The notes beneath the pieces were generated by a model. That model saw nothing but the letters and a program-made list of their open reading frames with translations, made no database searches and was not told where the DNA came from. Positions 29,776 through 39,369 of a stretch of DNA of 64,000 nucleotides are shown here, one piece after another (within the stretch, counting starts at the first letter, position 1; each line of letters begins with the position of its first letter). The translations under genes and the position numbers were made by a program. The stretch is from Tenodera sinensis (Eukaryota > Arthropoda > Insecta > Mantodea > Mantidae). The stretch covers positions 47,348,839 to 47,412,838 of the forward strand of contig CM060974.1 in NCBI GenBank assembly GCA_030765045.1. Direction: 5' to 3'.

Positions 29776-32481
29776 TTATGGGATATACCCGCAAGCCATG
29801 CGGGGAACCCTGTACGACCTGAAGCGGCGTGATGTGGGGTCATAATCGCCTAGAGATCTAACCAGGACGCTTTGGTGGTTGGGTAATTTGGCGTACAATT
29901 TTGCTGCCCGGCGCCTAATTTCATCCTCCACGTATGGAAGAGATGAGGCTTCGTGAAGTAGTCTCACGGGGAAGGATAAAGGGACAGAGTAGATGGACCG
30001 AAGTCCTCTGTTCTGCGCCCTCTGGAGCCACAGAAGCCAACTACCCGCTGCCATGTCCCACACTTCACAGGCGTAAAGCATGAGGGGGATAATCAGGGCT
30101 CTGAATAGGTGTAGTTTCAGGCGGACTGGCATCTCAGATTTCAGCATAGGGTACAGTGAGGCGATAGCCCCCTGCGACCGCACTGATAGGTCTCTAATAT
30201 GACCTCGGAATGTTAGACTTTTGTCTAATTTAACTCCCAGATAGGTGATGGTGTCTCTCCACTGGATCCTTTGACCCCGAAGTTGGAAGGTGGGGCAGTC
30301 TGCAGGTGTGGGACGTCTCGTGAACAGGATGGCATGGCTCTTGTCTGCATTAACAGACATTCTCCATCGTCGGCACCAGTCTTGGACTAGGCGGAGGTGT
30401 CTTTGAATGGGGTTGAAAGCTCTGTGGATGTTTCTGTTGGTGCAGTATAGTAATACGTCATCAGCATATTGTGCTAAACTGACCTGTGGTTCTGTTGGGA
30501 AGTCTGCCATATAGACACTGAAGAGAGTAGGGGACAAAACAGAGCCCTCGGGGACTCCGCCTCTTATTGGCCTAATTGTGGAGGTTCGTCCAGCAACTGT
30601 GACGATGAGGGTTCGGTGTCGGAGAAAACTGTGTAGGATGTGTATGAGTTGTGTGGGTAGCCCCAGGTGAATCAGTTTGTGAAGTAGCCCTGTGTGCCAG
30701 GTGGTTGAGAAGGCCTTTTCCACATCCAGAGATACCGCAGCGGTGAATGCGCGTTCCTGAAAACCCAGGGCAGCGGCCTCCACCACACGCAGCAGTTGCT
30801 GAGGTGTAGAGTGTCCAGGTCGAAAGCCGAACTGATGTTCTGGGATGGCTTGCATGTTTCTCAGTAGAGGGGATAATCGGGTTAGGATCATCCTCTCTAG
30901 AACTTTCGAGAGGATGGACAAAAGGCTTATGGATCTGTAGTTGGAGGGATGTACCGGGTCTTTCCCAGGTTTCAAAATGCATATCACCCGAGCCTCTCTC
31001 CACTCGCGTGGAAAGTGACCCAGGGTAAGGCACATATTGAATACTCTAGTTAGGAAGAGCACGGCGTTGAAGGGAAGGTGACGAAGCATGAGGGGGGTTA
31101 GTCCGTCAGGTCCCGCCGCCTTTTTGATTTTGAGGCGTTTTAATGCGCCATGAGTTTCGCTGGGACGTATCACCGGCAGTCGTTCCGCATCCTCCGGCGG
31201 ACGTCGTAAGAATCGACGTACTTCTTGGCGGGTACGTTCTGAAAATCTATAGTCCTGGGGGTCGTCTCTGGGACACATGGTCCGCTCTAGATAGTCAGCG
31301 AACACGTTGGCTTTGGCTTCAGGCTCGTATGCCAGGCCTCGGGTGCCCTGAATTGGCGAGTTGTATTGGCCACGACGGTTTCGAAGGCATCTGGCGATCT
31401 TCCACACGTCCCCACTTTCAGTGTCCAGGCTGGCCATCTTGCTCTCCCACGCTTGCACTCGGTGCTCACGCAGTCGAGCCCCGACCAGTCGGCGCAGTCG
31501 CCGTAATAGGGCTCTGTTGTGGGGTGTGCGATGCCTTTGATAGAGTCTTCGTGCCGCCCAGGACCGACGGATAAGGAGGATTATGTCAAGTGGGAGGACG
31601 TCTGGGTGTAAGGGAGCTGGAGCTCGGATTGTCAGATTTTGGGCAGTTCTTGTCACAATGGATGTGAAAGAAGAAACTGCCGCTTCGAGGGTTGGGATGT
31701 CGTTGATTCTGGGGTTAGGTGGGATGGAGGTGCGAAGGCAGTTACGAACACCATCCCAGTCCGTTTCCCGAGTGTAATTTAAGGTGTCGTGACTGGCAAT
31801 CCGGGTATTGATTTCTGCCAGTACTGGGTTGTGGTCTGACTGGAGGGCATTTATTGATGTTAGTGTGAGATGAAATGGGAGATGTTTTATGATCGCAAAG
31901 TCTATGACAGAGGGTAGTCCTAGACCATGCGGGTGATGTGTGGGTTGCCACGGGCCCTCCACCCTTAGTTCGGGGTCCGCGTCGATGAGGCGGATGATGG
32001 AATTGCCTCGGGCATCCGCCCTTCGACCACAGTGCCAGCGTTGGTGTTTGGCGTTGAAGTCCCCAGCTAGGATGACGTTGGGATAAAGGGCTAGGATGGA
32101 ATGGTATTCATTTGGGACAAACTGCCTTCGTGGAGGGTGATATACTGAGACTATCAGTATCTCTGTGCCGTCAAGGTTCAGAGTGATAGCCGTGGCCTCT
32201 AGTGTTTGAAGGGGTGGGAGCTGGATTGGGCGATGGACTACGTTTTGCCTTACGAACACCGCCGTTCCGCCTCCAGGACGACCTTGACGATCAGTTCTGT
32301 GGCAAACGTAGCCCGGTAGACGGAAGCGAATATTTGGGCGAAGGTGAGTCTCGCTAACTAGAATAGCGTCTAGGGCATAAGTGCGGGCAAAGTGGGATAA
32401 CTCCCCCGCCTGGCCAACCAATCCGCACGCGTTCCAAAACGCGAACCGAAATGAGGTGCTTGGCCTAGTTTGTCTGGCCAT
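29776..32481 (-). CDS. LINE-F ORF2: AP endonuclease + reverse transcriptase (intact)
   Basis: A 901-codon uninterrupted ORF starting at an ATG that overlaps ORF1 by 17 nt in another frame, a usual arrangement for re-initiation in Jockey/R1-type LINEs. Residues 1-240 are an AP-type endonuclease (FWNACGLVGQAGELSHF, VSETHLR, GDFNAKHQRWHC, SDHNPVLAEI). Residues ~440-720 are the RT (NYRSISLLSILSKVLERM, FGFRPGHSTPQQLLRV, SLDVEKAFSTTWH, GGVPEGSVLSPTLFSVYMADF, YADDVLLYC at 672-675). A C-terminal part follows with LQRAQNRGLRSIYSVPLSFPVRLLHEASSLPYVEDEI. There is no RNase H. The catalytic residues look intact, so this copy could be competent or very recently so. It makes the target nick and the cDNA in the nucleus. 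Confidence 0.9.
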   Translation of the reverse strand: MARQTRPSTSFRFAFWNACGLVGQAGELSHFARTYALDAILVSETHLRPNIRFRLPGYVCHRTDRQGRPGGGTAVFVRQNVVHRPIQLPPLQTLEATAITLNLDGTEILIVSVYHPPRRQFVPNEYHSILALYPNVILAGDFNAKHQRWHCGRRADARGNSIIRLIDADPELRVEGPWQPTHHPHGLGLPSVIDFAIIKHLPFHLTLTSINALQSDHNPVLAEINTRIASHDTLNYTRETDWDGVRNCLRTSIPPNPRINDIPTLEAAVSSFTSIVTRTAQNLTIRAPAPLHPDVLPLDIILLIRRSWAARRLYQRHRTPHNRALLRRLRRLVGARLREHRVQAWESKMASLDTESGDVWKIARCLRNRRGQYNSPIQGTRGLAYEPEAKANVFADYLERTMCPRDDPQDYRFSERTRQEVRRFLRRPPEDAERLPVIRPSETHGALKRLKIKKAAGPDGLTPLMLRHLPFNAVLFLTRVFNMCLTLGHFPREWREARVICILKPGKDPVHPSNYRSISLLSILSKVLERMILTRLSPLLRNMQAIPEHQFGFRPGHSTPQQLLRVVEAAALGFQERAFTAAVSLDVEKAFSTTWHTGLLHKLIHLGLPTQLIHILHSFLRHRTLIVTVAGRTSTIRPIRGGVPEGSVLSPTLFSVYMADFPTEPQVSLAQYADDVLLYCTNRNIHRAFNPIQRHLRLVQDWCRRWRMSVNADKSHAILFTRRPTPADCPTFQLRGQRIQWRDTITYLGVKLDKSLTFRGHIRDLSVRSQGAIASLYPMLKSEMPVRLKLHLFRALIIPLMLYACEVWDMAAGSWLLWLQRAQNRGLRSIYSVPLSFPVRLLHEASSLPYVEDEIRRRAAKLYAKLPNHQSVLVRSLGDYDPTSRRFRSYRVPRMACGYIP

Positions 32482-34240
32482 TTTGGGTGTTTTGGAGTAC
32501 GGAGGTTAGGAGGGCGAGCCCCTCCATTACAATGAGCGTCTTGGCTGTTGAGTCGCTCGCAGAACTATATCTCACGATGAGATCGCAAATCCTTGGCCCA
32601 TGGGTCTGCAAAACTAGCTGCACCCATTTGAGCAGGTCAGTGAGCTGAAAGGTAGGTGGTGAGGGGGTGTTGTTTGTGGAAGGAGGAGGGGGTGCTGGTG
32701 TCTCCTCGGTCCTAGCCTTCTCCTGATGTTGTCGGGTGGTGGAGACATCCCTCGTTTCGACCACTCTGGGTACTTGTTTGGGCTTCCGGGGTTTTCTCTC
32801 CCTCTGCGGCCTTGGGATTATTTGTGAGGGAGGTTTATTTTGGGGCTGATGTGTGTTGTGTGATGGTTGCTGGTGTTGTTCTCGAGACGTCCATGGATTA
32901 CCCGAGGTGCGTTGGTTGGTCTGGGCTTGCGATGCCCTAGGGGTGCTGGCTAATTGGGGTTGAGGGGCCTGGTAATTTGTGGTGGGAGGTCTCACTTGGT
33001 CTCCTCTGACGGGAATTGGACCTTGAGGTATCTGTGGTCTCCTGGAGGCGATCACTCTCTTCCTCGCAGGGCAACCTCCATAGCAGGCCACATGTTTGCC
33101 CTTGCAGTTTGCGCAGGTGGGATCATCAGTTATCTGTCTAGGGCAGGAATCTTTCTGGTGCGCATCACCACAGCGAAGACATCGAAGGTTTCTGCGGCAG
33201 AAATGGCTCGAATGGTTGAAGCCAAGACACCGGTAGCATTGTGGGGGCCCAAAAGAACTCCTCACAGCTTCCACCTTCACCCTGAGGTAGCAGAGAGACG
33301 TGACTCCGTCGATTTTCATCTCCGGATCACACGCTCTCTCCACCACGACCAGGAAAAGAGGAATTGGCTTCTTGGCTTCCCCGTTCACGCCCGGTTTGGT
33401 AAGTTGCCTTACCAGTCGAGGAGTGATGCCTTTGCGTCTGAGCTCTTCCTCAATATCGCCCACGGGCGTATCTATTGGAAGACCTCTGATGACGCGGCGG
33501 ATATCTCGAGTTTTGTCGAGACCAAACGTGAAGTGAGAGAGATTTTTCTTCTCAAGGACAGATAGGAGGGTGTTATAGTCCCTCACTTGGTTCGTCTGAA
33601 AGACATAGCGGCTTTTCCTCCTCGTCACCGAGCACGACCCCAAAAGCGTTGGCATGACTTCTTTTAAGAAGCCCACCATACCCCCGAAGTCGTCCACAAT
33701 GATAGGCGGGACATGCTGCTTGTCTGGTTTTTCAGTTGGTTCAGTTGGTTCATCAGTTTGTTCAACAGTTTGTTCGTCAGTCAGGACAGTTGGTGGGTTC
33801 TGTTGGCGCTTCTTCCTACGGTTGACCACCTCCCGAAATTGTGCCTCGTCCACCTCAGTAGAGATGTCAGAGGAGCTTGCCTCGTCTTCGTCCATCCTGG
33901 ACGTTTCAGACTGGACGACAGTCTCGTCTGTATTGGATTCCGCATCTGAATCCTCGCGGGAGCTGTCAGAGTTTGCCTCTGAGGTTCGGCCTAAACGTGA
34001 ATTTGAGTCGCGTTTAGCGCCTTGGTTGGACGTATATCCACTTAGTGCCAAACGTTTGGCGTTGCCATTTCCGCCTTGTATGGGCTTTCGGCGTCGCCGG
34101 TTGACTGTCTCCTGAGGTGAGCTTGCGGAGACGTTATTGTTTGCGCCAGATGTGCTGGGCATTGCTGAGTTCTCGTTGTCGTTATCGAGCCTGGTTTTAC
34201 TGTTTTTAACAGTGGGATTAGTTTTTGTTTTTGTAGACAT
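32465..34240 (-). CDS. LINE-F ORF1: gag-like RNA-binding protein with CCHC knuckles
   Basis: 591 codons. The N-terminal 150 residues are Ser/Asp/Glu-rich and disordered-looking; 190-330 resemble the RRM-like middle region of insect LINE gag proteins (PPIIVDDFGGMVGFLKEVMP, DIRRVIRGLPIDTPVGDIEEELRRKGI). At ~340-400 there are three zinc knuckles: CYRCLGFNHSSHFC, CLRCGDAHQKDSC and CANCKGKHVACYGGC. A Pro/Gln-rich linker and a helical end (FQLTDLLKWVQLVLQTHG) follow. ORF1 proteins coat the LINE RNA and carry it to the nucleus. The ORF is open from end to end, supporting a young element. Confidence 0.88.
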   Translation of the reverse strand: MSTKTKTNPTVKNSKTRLDNDNENSAMPSTSGANNNVSASSPQETVNRRRRKPIQGGNGNAKRLALSGYTSNQGAKRDSNSRLGRTSEANSDSSREDSDAESNTDETVVQSETSRMDEDEASSSDISTEVDEAQFREVVNRRKKRQQNPPTVLTDEQTVEQTDEPTEPTEKPDKQHVPPIIVDDFGGMVGFLKEVMPTLLGSCSVTRRKSRYVFQTNQVRDYNTLLSVLEKKNLSHFTFGLDKTRDIRRVIRGLPIDTPVGDIEEELRRKGITPRLVRQLTKPGVNGEAKKPIPLFLVVVERACDPEMKIDGVTSLCYLRVKVEAVRSSFGPPQCYRCLGFNHSSHFCRRNLRCLRCGDAHQKDSCPRQITDDPTCANCKGKHVACYGGCPARKRVIASRRPQIPQGPIPVRGDQVRPPTTNYQAPQPQLASTPRASQAQTNQRTSGNPWTSREQHQQPSHNTHQPQNKPPSQIIPRPQRERKPRKPKQVPRVVETRDVSTTRQHQEKARTEETPAPPPPSTNNTPSPPTFQLTDLLKWVQLVLQTHGPRICDLIVRYSSASDSTAKTLIVMEGLALLTSVLQNTQNGQTN

Positions 34241-34733
34241 AATATTGTCGGGCTGACCACTTACCTTCAGCAGCGGTTGCTAAGAAGCACTGCCAACAGA
34301 GGACCGAACACCCAAAAAGGATGCGCCTATATCCACCCGAAGGTGTTGGCTCTAGCCTTGTTGACAAACCGCTACTGCCTGTTAGTCGGGACCTTGCTCG
34401 CAGTATATTGGAGACCAATACCGATGCTTGATATAAGCACCAATCGGGCACTCCAATGTAAAGACCAATCTCGAGCCAGATGTTGCCGCTCCAGGAAAGC
34501 AGTCTTCGGTAGCTCTAAAGTTTGCTTCCAAACCTCTTATAGAGCTACCCTACGATGAACTTTGGCTAATGTATTAGCCCGAAGTAAGAAGCTTGTGCAC
34601 CCCCGGCACGCGCACTCCACCTTCTTGCGGGATCTCCTGCTCCGTGGGGAATGGCTGAAAATTCCGTCCTTCCACCAGTGACAAGCAAAACACGTCCGCT
34701 CTGGTCGAACGACGACGTGAGAATGTGATGAGC
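34241..34733 (-). promoter_or_regulatory. LINE-F 5' UTR
   Basis: About 490 bp between the ORF1 start and the PLE-C left arm. Jockey-type LINEs usually have an internal promoter here; no specific element could be identified. The true 5' end is not fixed because a PLE end abuts directly at 34734. Confidence 0.45.
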
Positions 34734-36837
34734 TATTTTCCCGCTCCCCCTATATATACAATGTTAGATGGGAGGGGGTTGCGTTGCCCTGGCCAATGAG
34801 CGGGTGACGATTTGTGATTGGGCTTGCTGTTTCGGGCTATGTTTGTCACCGGCCACAGTGTTTTCTTGAGGGTCAGTACTTGGACCAGAATCACTATAGT
34901 TGCTGTTGTGAATGTGTTTCATAGCTATTGTCCAGGCAGGGCTTAGCTGAAGACCGCGGTCCCTGTTGTAATTGTTTGGATGTAGTTTGATTTGAATGGC
35001 TTCCTTAATGACTCTGTCCCAGTATTTATCCGTATGCTCCAGAACTTTGATGTCTTCAAAGTTTATTTTGTGGACATACTCTATACAATGCTCGGCCACT
35101 GCTGACTTATCTGGTTGTAGGAGCCTGATATTGCGTTGATGTTCTTTACACCTTTCTTCTATTGTGCGTCCTGTTTGGCCTACATACACTTTACCACATT
35201 CGCAAGGAATCCTGTAAACTCCTGGGACCTTGAGTCGAAGTGGTTCTTTTACCGGTCTAAGGTATTCTTGGATCTTCTTTGGAGGTGTGAAGAAGGTCTT
35301 GATGTTATACCTAGCGAGTATGCGGGAGATCTTGTTTGAGACGGAACCGTAGAATGGTATGTAGGCTTTGTTCGGCCAGCTATCCATCCTTTGAGTGAGG
35401 CGTTGGGGGTTGTTTCGATTGTTTTCAACCTTCTTGCGTGCCTTTTTGATGTCGTTATCACTGTATCCGTTTTTCAGCAATGTGTCTCGTAGGTATTTAA
35501 GTTCCTGCTTAATGTGGTCTTCATCCGCAATATCGAAAGCTCGGTGAAACAAGGTGGAGATAACTGTCTTCTTTTGAGTAGGATGGTGGTGACTGGAGGC
35601 GTCCAAGTAGCGGTTGGTGTGTGTTGGTTTCCTGTATACCGTGTGACCTAGGCTGCCGTCCGGCTTCTTGTAGACCAGAACATCTAGGAAGGGGAGTGAG
35701 CCATCGATCTCAACTTCCATGGTAAACTTGATGTTCGCATGTAGGTTGTTGAGGTGGTCTAAGAAGGTGGAAAGTTTTCCTTTTCCATGTGGCCAGATAA
35801 CAAAGGTATCATCCACGTATCTGAAGAAAGCCTTTGGTTTGTCTGAGGTGGTATCCAGGGCAGTATGTTCAAAGCTCTCCATGAAAAAGTTGGCAATAGC
35901 AGGTGACAACGGTGAACCCATGGCTACCCCATCCGTCTGTTCGAAGAACTGGCCATTGTAATTGAAGTATGTGGAAGTGAGCGTGTGTCTGAAAAGCTGG
36001 GTGATGTCTTCCGGAAACCGTTCAGATAGGAGCTGTAGTGAGTCCTCTAGCGGCACTCTGGTGAACAAGGATTCCACATCAAAGCTCACCAAAATATCAT
36101 CCGGGTCCACTTTCAGCGCTGAAATTTTCTGTATAAAGTGACTGGAGTTTGCAATCTGGTGTTGACAGTCACCCACCAGCGGATTCAGTAGCGTAGTAAG
36201 ATGTTTGGCAAGCAGGTAAGTAGGTGAGCCTATGGCATTCACAATGGGTCGAAGGGGTACTTCAGGCTTGTGAATCTTTGGCAGTCCGTAGAGTCTAGGT
36301 GGAGCTGCTGCGTGTGGAATGATGTTTTTCTGTACTGCAGTGGTTAGGCTGGAGTTTTTTATGAGACTTGTAGTTGTTCTGGTGATCTTGGTCGTCGGAT
36401 CCTTATCCAGTTCCTTGAAAGAGGGATCTTCAAGTAGTTTCGTAATTTTCTGGTGATAATCCATGGTGTCCATGATGACCGTGGCATTGCCCTTATCAGC
36501 AGGAAGCACAGTTAGAGTCGCGTCTTGTCGCAGTGCTTTCAGCGCTCTAAATTCGGCAGATGAGATATTGGCCCTGGGTTTCTTGGCTCTTGCTAATGTA
36601 AGGCTGACTTCGGTGCGTATTTCTTCAGCCACGTCTGCCGGAAGACTAATTAGTGCCTGCTCAGTGCCACTGATGAAATCCTTGATTGGTATGGATCTGG
36701 GTGCCGGGGCGAAATTGAGTCCTCTCGCCAAAACTGAAGTAGTTGTGTGGTCTCATGGTCGTTCCGTTAGATTAATCACCAGCCTAGACGGGTCTAACTG
36801 AGCGTGATGTTGTTGCGTGCAGTGAAATTTATTGAAC
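34734..36837 (-). repeat. PLE-C pair, left 2104-bp arm (minus copy)
   Basis: Exact-length inverted partner of 37056-39159. Both outer ends stop at the same base (...ggagcgggaaaata), which defines the PLE 3' end. The arms look almost identical: I noticed only two differences in the coding part. Confidence 0.92.
34764..36837 (-). pseudogene. PLE-C left copy: RT + GIY-YIG, 5'-truncated with a stop
   Basis: 655 open codons (from 36731) matching residues 112-765 of the right-hand copy with one change seen (LGHTVYRK instead of LGHKVYRK; ACG against AAG at 35640-35642). Just upstream, at 36753-36755, TGA replaces the TTA of ERPLDH, so the frame is closed. The N-terminal ~75 residues are absent because the copy ends at 36837. 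RT motifs, YVDD and GIY-YIG are otherwise as in the right copy. It is a truncated, recently formed partner. Confidence 0.88.
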
Positions 36838-39129
36838 CGAGCGCAACACATCCTCCGTCGCGCCAGTCTCGCGCTGGTGAGGGAAAGAATACACAACACC
36901 TACTGCCTTCTGGACCGCATCTCTAGAGAACTTCTAACACTGCATCTCCAACTGTTTTCCTCGCTTCGGAGTTTGGACTGTGAATGGATCGACTTATCTT
37001 TATCCGCGCAGTACTGGCGACACCAGAAGAAAACCACTGACCGCCATGTTAAGAAGTTCAATAAATTTCACTGCACGCAACAACATCACGCTCAGTTAGA
37101 CCCGTCTAGGCTGGTGATTAATCTAACGGAACGACCATTAGACCACACAACTACTTCAGTTTTGGCGAGAGGACTCAATTTCGCCCCGGCACCCAGATCC
37201 ATACCAATCAAGGATTTCATCAGTGGCACTGAGCAGGCACTAATTAGTCTTCCGGCAGACGTGGCTGAAGAAATACGCACCGAAGTCAGCCTTACATTAG
37301 CAAGAGCCAAGAAACCCAGGGCCAATATCTCATCTGCCGAATTTAGAGCGCTGAAAGCACTGCGACAAGACGCGACTCTAACTGTGCTTCCTGCTGATAA
37401 GGGCAATGCCACGGTCATCATGGACACCATGGATTATCACCAGAAAATTACGAAACTACTTGAAGATCCCTCTTTCAAGGAACTGGATAAGGATCCGACG
37501 ACCAAGATCACCAGAACAACTACAAGTCTCATAAAAAACTCCAGCCTAACCACTGCAGTACAGAAAAACATCATTCCACACGCAGCAGCTCCACCTAGAC
37601 TCTACGGACTGCCAAAGATTCACAAGCCTGAAGTACCCCTTCGACCCATTGTGAATGCCATAGGCTCACCTACTTACCTGCTTGCCAAACATCTTACTAC
37701 GCTACTGAATCCGCTGGTGGGTGACTGTCAACACCAGATTGCAAACTCCAGTCACTTTATACAGAAAATTTCAGCGCTGAAAGTGGACCCGGATGATATT
37801 TTGGTGAGCTTTGATGTGGAATCCTTGTTCACCAGAGTGCCGCTAGAGGACTCACTACAGCTCCTATCTGAACGGTTTCCGGAAGACATCACCCAGCTTT
37901 TCAGACACACGCTCACTTCCACATACTTCAATTACAACGGCCAGTTCTTCGAACAGACGGATGGGGTAGCCATGGGTTCACCGTTGTCACCTGCTATTGC
38001 CAACTTTTTCATGGAGAGCTTTGAACATACTGCCCTGGATACCACCTCAGACAAACCAAAGGCTTTCTTCAGATACGTGGATGATACCTTTGTTATCTGG
38101 CCACATGGAAAAGGAAAACTTTCCACCTTCTTAGACCACCTTAACAACCTACATGCGAACATCAAGTTTACCATGGAAGTTGAGATCGATGGCTCACTCC
38201 CCTTCCTAGATGTTCTGGTCTACAAGAAGCCGGACGGCAGCCTAGGTCACAAGGTATACAGGAAACCAACACACACCAACCGCTACTTGGACGCCTCCAG
38301 TCACCACCATCCTACTCAAAAGAAGACAGTTATCTCCACCTTGTTTCACCGAGCTTTCGATATTGCGGATGAAGACCACATTAAGCAGGAACTTAAATAC
38401 CTACGAGACACATTGCTGAAAAACGGATACAGTGATAACGACATCAAAAAGGCACGCAAGAAGGTTGAAAACAATCGAAACAACCCCCAACGCCTCACTC
38501 AAAGGATGGATAGCTGGCCGAACAAAGCCTACATACCATTCTACGGTTCCGTCTCAAACAAGATCTCCCGCATACTCGCTAGGTATAACATCAAGACCTT
38601 CTTCACACCTCCAAAGAAGATCCAAGAATACCTTAGACCGGTAAAAGAACCACTTCGACTCAAGGTCCCAGGAGTTTACAGGATTCCTTGCGAATGTGGT
38701 AAAGTGTATGTAGGCCAAACAGGACGCACAATAGAAGAAAGGTGTAAAGAACATCAACGCAATATCAGGCTCCTACAACCAGATAAGTCAGCAGTGGCCG
38801 AGCATTGTATAGAGTATGTCCACAAAATAAACTTTGAAGACATCAAAGTTCTGGAGCATACGGATAAATACTGGGACAGAGTCATTAAGGAAGCCATTCA
38901 AATCAAACTACATCCAAACAATTACAACAGGGACCGCGGTCTTCAGCTAAGCCCTGCCTGGACAATAGCCATGAAACACATTCACAACAGCAACTATAGT
39001 GATTCTGGTCCAAGTACTGACCCTCAAGAAAACACTGTGGCCGGTGACAAACATAGCCCGAAACAGCAGGCCCAATCACAAATCGTCACCCGCTCATTGG
39101 CCAGGGCAACGCAACCCCCTCCCATCTAA
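36832..39129 (+). CDS. PLE-C right copy: Penelope-like RT with GIY-YIG endonuclease
   Basis: About 765 open codons; no ATG lies near the beginning, so the true start is either a non-ATG codon or lost with the 5' end. N-terminus: HNTYCLLDRISRELLTLHLQLFSSL...DRHVKKFNKF, then NLTERPLDHTTTSVLARGLNFAPAP, a hallmark of this PLE group. RT: PADKGNATVIMDTMDYH, PPRLYGLPKIHKP, PLRPIVNAIGSPTYLLAKHL, ILVSFDVESLFTRVPL, TDGVAMGSPLSPAIANFFME, YVDDTFVIW at 415-423, LPFLDVLVYKK. GIY-YIG: GVYRIPCECGKVYVGQTGRT at ~614, RCKEHQRN and SAVAEH. All expected catalytic residues look present. It is the longest intact PLE in the window and may be the template for the left copy. The target nick would be made by GIY-YIG and extended by the RT. 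Confidence 0.9.
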   Translation: MNRAQHILRRASLALVRERIHNTYCLLDRISRELLTLHLQLFSSLRSLDCEWIDLSLSAQYWRHQKKTTDRHVKKFNKFHCTQQHHAQLDPSRLVINLTERPLDHTTTSVLARGLNFAPAPRSIPIKDFISGTEQALISLPADVAEEIRTEVSLTLARAKKPRANISSAEFRALKALRQDATLTVLPADKGNATVIMDTMDYHQKITKLLEDPSFKELDKDPTTKITRTTTSLIKNSSLTTAVQKNIIPHAAAPPRLYGLPKIHKPEVPLRPIVNAIGSPTYLLAKHLTTLLNPLVGDCQHQIANSSHFIQKISALKVDPDDILVSFDVESLFTRVPLEDSLQLLSERFPEDITQLFRHTLTSTYFNYNGQFFEQTDGVAMGSPLSPAIANFFMESFEHTALDTTSDKPKAFFRYVDDTFVIWPHGKGKLSTFLDHLNNLHANIKFTMEVEIDGSLPFLDVLVYKKPDGSLGHKVYRKPTHTNRYLDASSHHHPTQKKTVISTLFHRAFDIADEDHIKQELKYLRDTLLKNGYSDNDIKKARKKVENNRNNPQRLTQRMDSWPNKAYIPFYGSVSNKISRILARYNIKTFFTPPKKIQEYLRPVKEPLRLKVPGVYRIPCECGKVYVGQTGRTIEERCKEHQRNIRLLQPDKSAVAEHCIEYVHKINFEDIKVLEHTDKYWDRVIKEAIQIKLHPNNYNRDRGLQLSPAWTIAMKHIHNSNYSDSGPSTDPQENTVAGDKHSPKQQAQSQIVTRSLARATQPPPI
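36838..37055 (+). other. 218-bp spacer between PLE-C arms
   Basis: Unique to the right copy: it encodes the N-terminal ~75 residues that the left copy lacks. The left arm thus ends inside the PLE and abuts the 5' end of the right copy head to head. Confidence 0.85.
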
Positions 39130-39159
39130 CATTGTATATATAGGGGGAGCGGGAAAATA
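37056..39159 (+). repeat. PLE-C pair, right 2104-bp arm
   Basis: Inverted partner of 34734-36837, same length to the base. The 3' end is ggagcgggaaaata, after which the two flanks differ completely. Confidence 0.92.
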
Positions 39160-39369
39160 ACGGTCATTCCACTCCTGCCCCTATAAAAACCCCTTGTTTC
39201 CACTAATCATTTCCCAGTGTAACAAATATCCCTGTAGTAACACCATCGAAACCATCGCGCAGGTTAAGCCGTATAACGGCTAGGTACTGCGGACATGACA
39301 CTCGAACGGGGCAAATAAAATTGCACCCGCTGGACTCGAACTGCCTCTGGAGCCTCTGGACGGTCATTC
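39160..39369. repeat. 190-bp segment between 10-bp direct repeats
   Basis: acggtcattc occurs at 39160-39169 and 39360-39369. The 190 bp between them carry, on the minus strand, agttcgagtcc, a good match to a Pol III B box, but no convincing A box. It could be a truncated tRNA-derived retroposon inserted in LINE-G. The left copy of the repeat abuts the PLE-C end. Confidence 0.45.

Noticed and set aside
33654..34115. Ser-rich plus-strand frames opposite LINE-F ORF1
   Set aside because: Shadow frames of the minus-strand gag.
34764..39129. Bacterial-type retron or diversity-generating RT
   Set aside because: GLNFAP, YVDDTF and a C-terminal GIY-YIG identify a Penelope-like element.
39160..39369. 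Target duplication of the whole PLE-C pair
   Set aside because: The 10-bp repeat occurs twice on the right side only; the left flank at 34733 does not match.
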